5,591 nucleotides of DNA, taken from NCBI GenBank assembly GCA_955652635.1, contig CATPBN010000042.1, positions 1 through 5,591 on the forward strand, read 5' to 3'. The stretch comes from an uncultured Gemmatimonadaceae bacterium (GTDB lineage Bacteria; Gemmatimonadota; Gemmatimonadetes; Gemmatimonadales; Gemmatimonadaceae). The notes under the pieces are model-generated. The model was not told where the DNA came from. It did not search any database and saw nothing but the letters and a program-made list of their open reading frames with translations. Shown one piece after another: positions 5,583 to 5,591 of the stretch. The position numbers were made by a program, and so were the translations under genes. Positions within the stretch are counted from its first letter, which is position 1; each line of letters starts with the position of its first letter.

Positions 5583-5591
5583 CACGTACAT

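Overview
The window is a GC-rich bacterial chromosomal segment with compact gene spacing. Five protein genes are supported, and a sixth may begin exactly at the right edge. A lipoprotein-type NamZ (DUF1343), sodium:solute symporters and a short HesB/IscA-type protein ending in GGCGCGSSF together recall Gemmatimonadota or related soil lineages. That assignment is an impression from protein style, not proof. No rRNA, tRNA, CRISPR array, transposase or phage gene was seen.

Left block, minus strand, read right to left: a complete 616-aa sodium:solute symporter (3176 to 1326), a 118-aa A-type iron-sulfur carrier (1265 to 909), and the first 289 codons of a second, different sodium:solute symporter (869 to the left edge). 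Gaps are 60 and 39 nt, so the three may be co-transcribed. The 39-nt gap and the start of the second symporter carry the most striking non-coding signal here. It is a perfect 19-bp inverted repeat with an 8-nt loop that places the Shine-Dalgarno sequence and two bases of the start codon inside a stem paired to codons 4-10.

Centre: a 138-bp divergent intergenic region (3177-3314) separates the 616-aa symporter from a plus-strand gene for a NamZ/DUF1343 exo-beta-N-acetylmuramidase with a probable lipoprotein signal (3315-4610). The divergent pairing suggests a peptidoglycan-sugar salvage unit: NamZ would release MurNAc outside the cytoplasmic membrane and a Na+-coupled permease might import a product. 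The substrate link is inference.

Right block: a 303-bp non-coding stretch (4611-4913) holds several short hairpins, an imperfect direct repeat and an AT-rich promoter-like part. It is followed by a 176-aa stand-alone dihydrofolate-reductase-like/RibD_C protein (4914-5444), apparently unrelated to the salvage genes. The last 147 bases are non-coding until a good GGAGG ribosome binding site seven bases before an AT dinucleotide at the window end, probably the start of the next plus-strand gene.

Long open frames on the opposite strand of these genes, including a 470-codon antisense extension fused in frame to NamZ, are composition-driven shadows and are not annotated.
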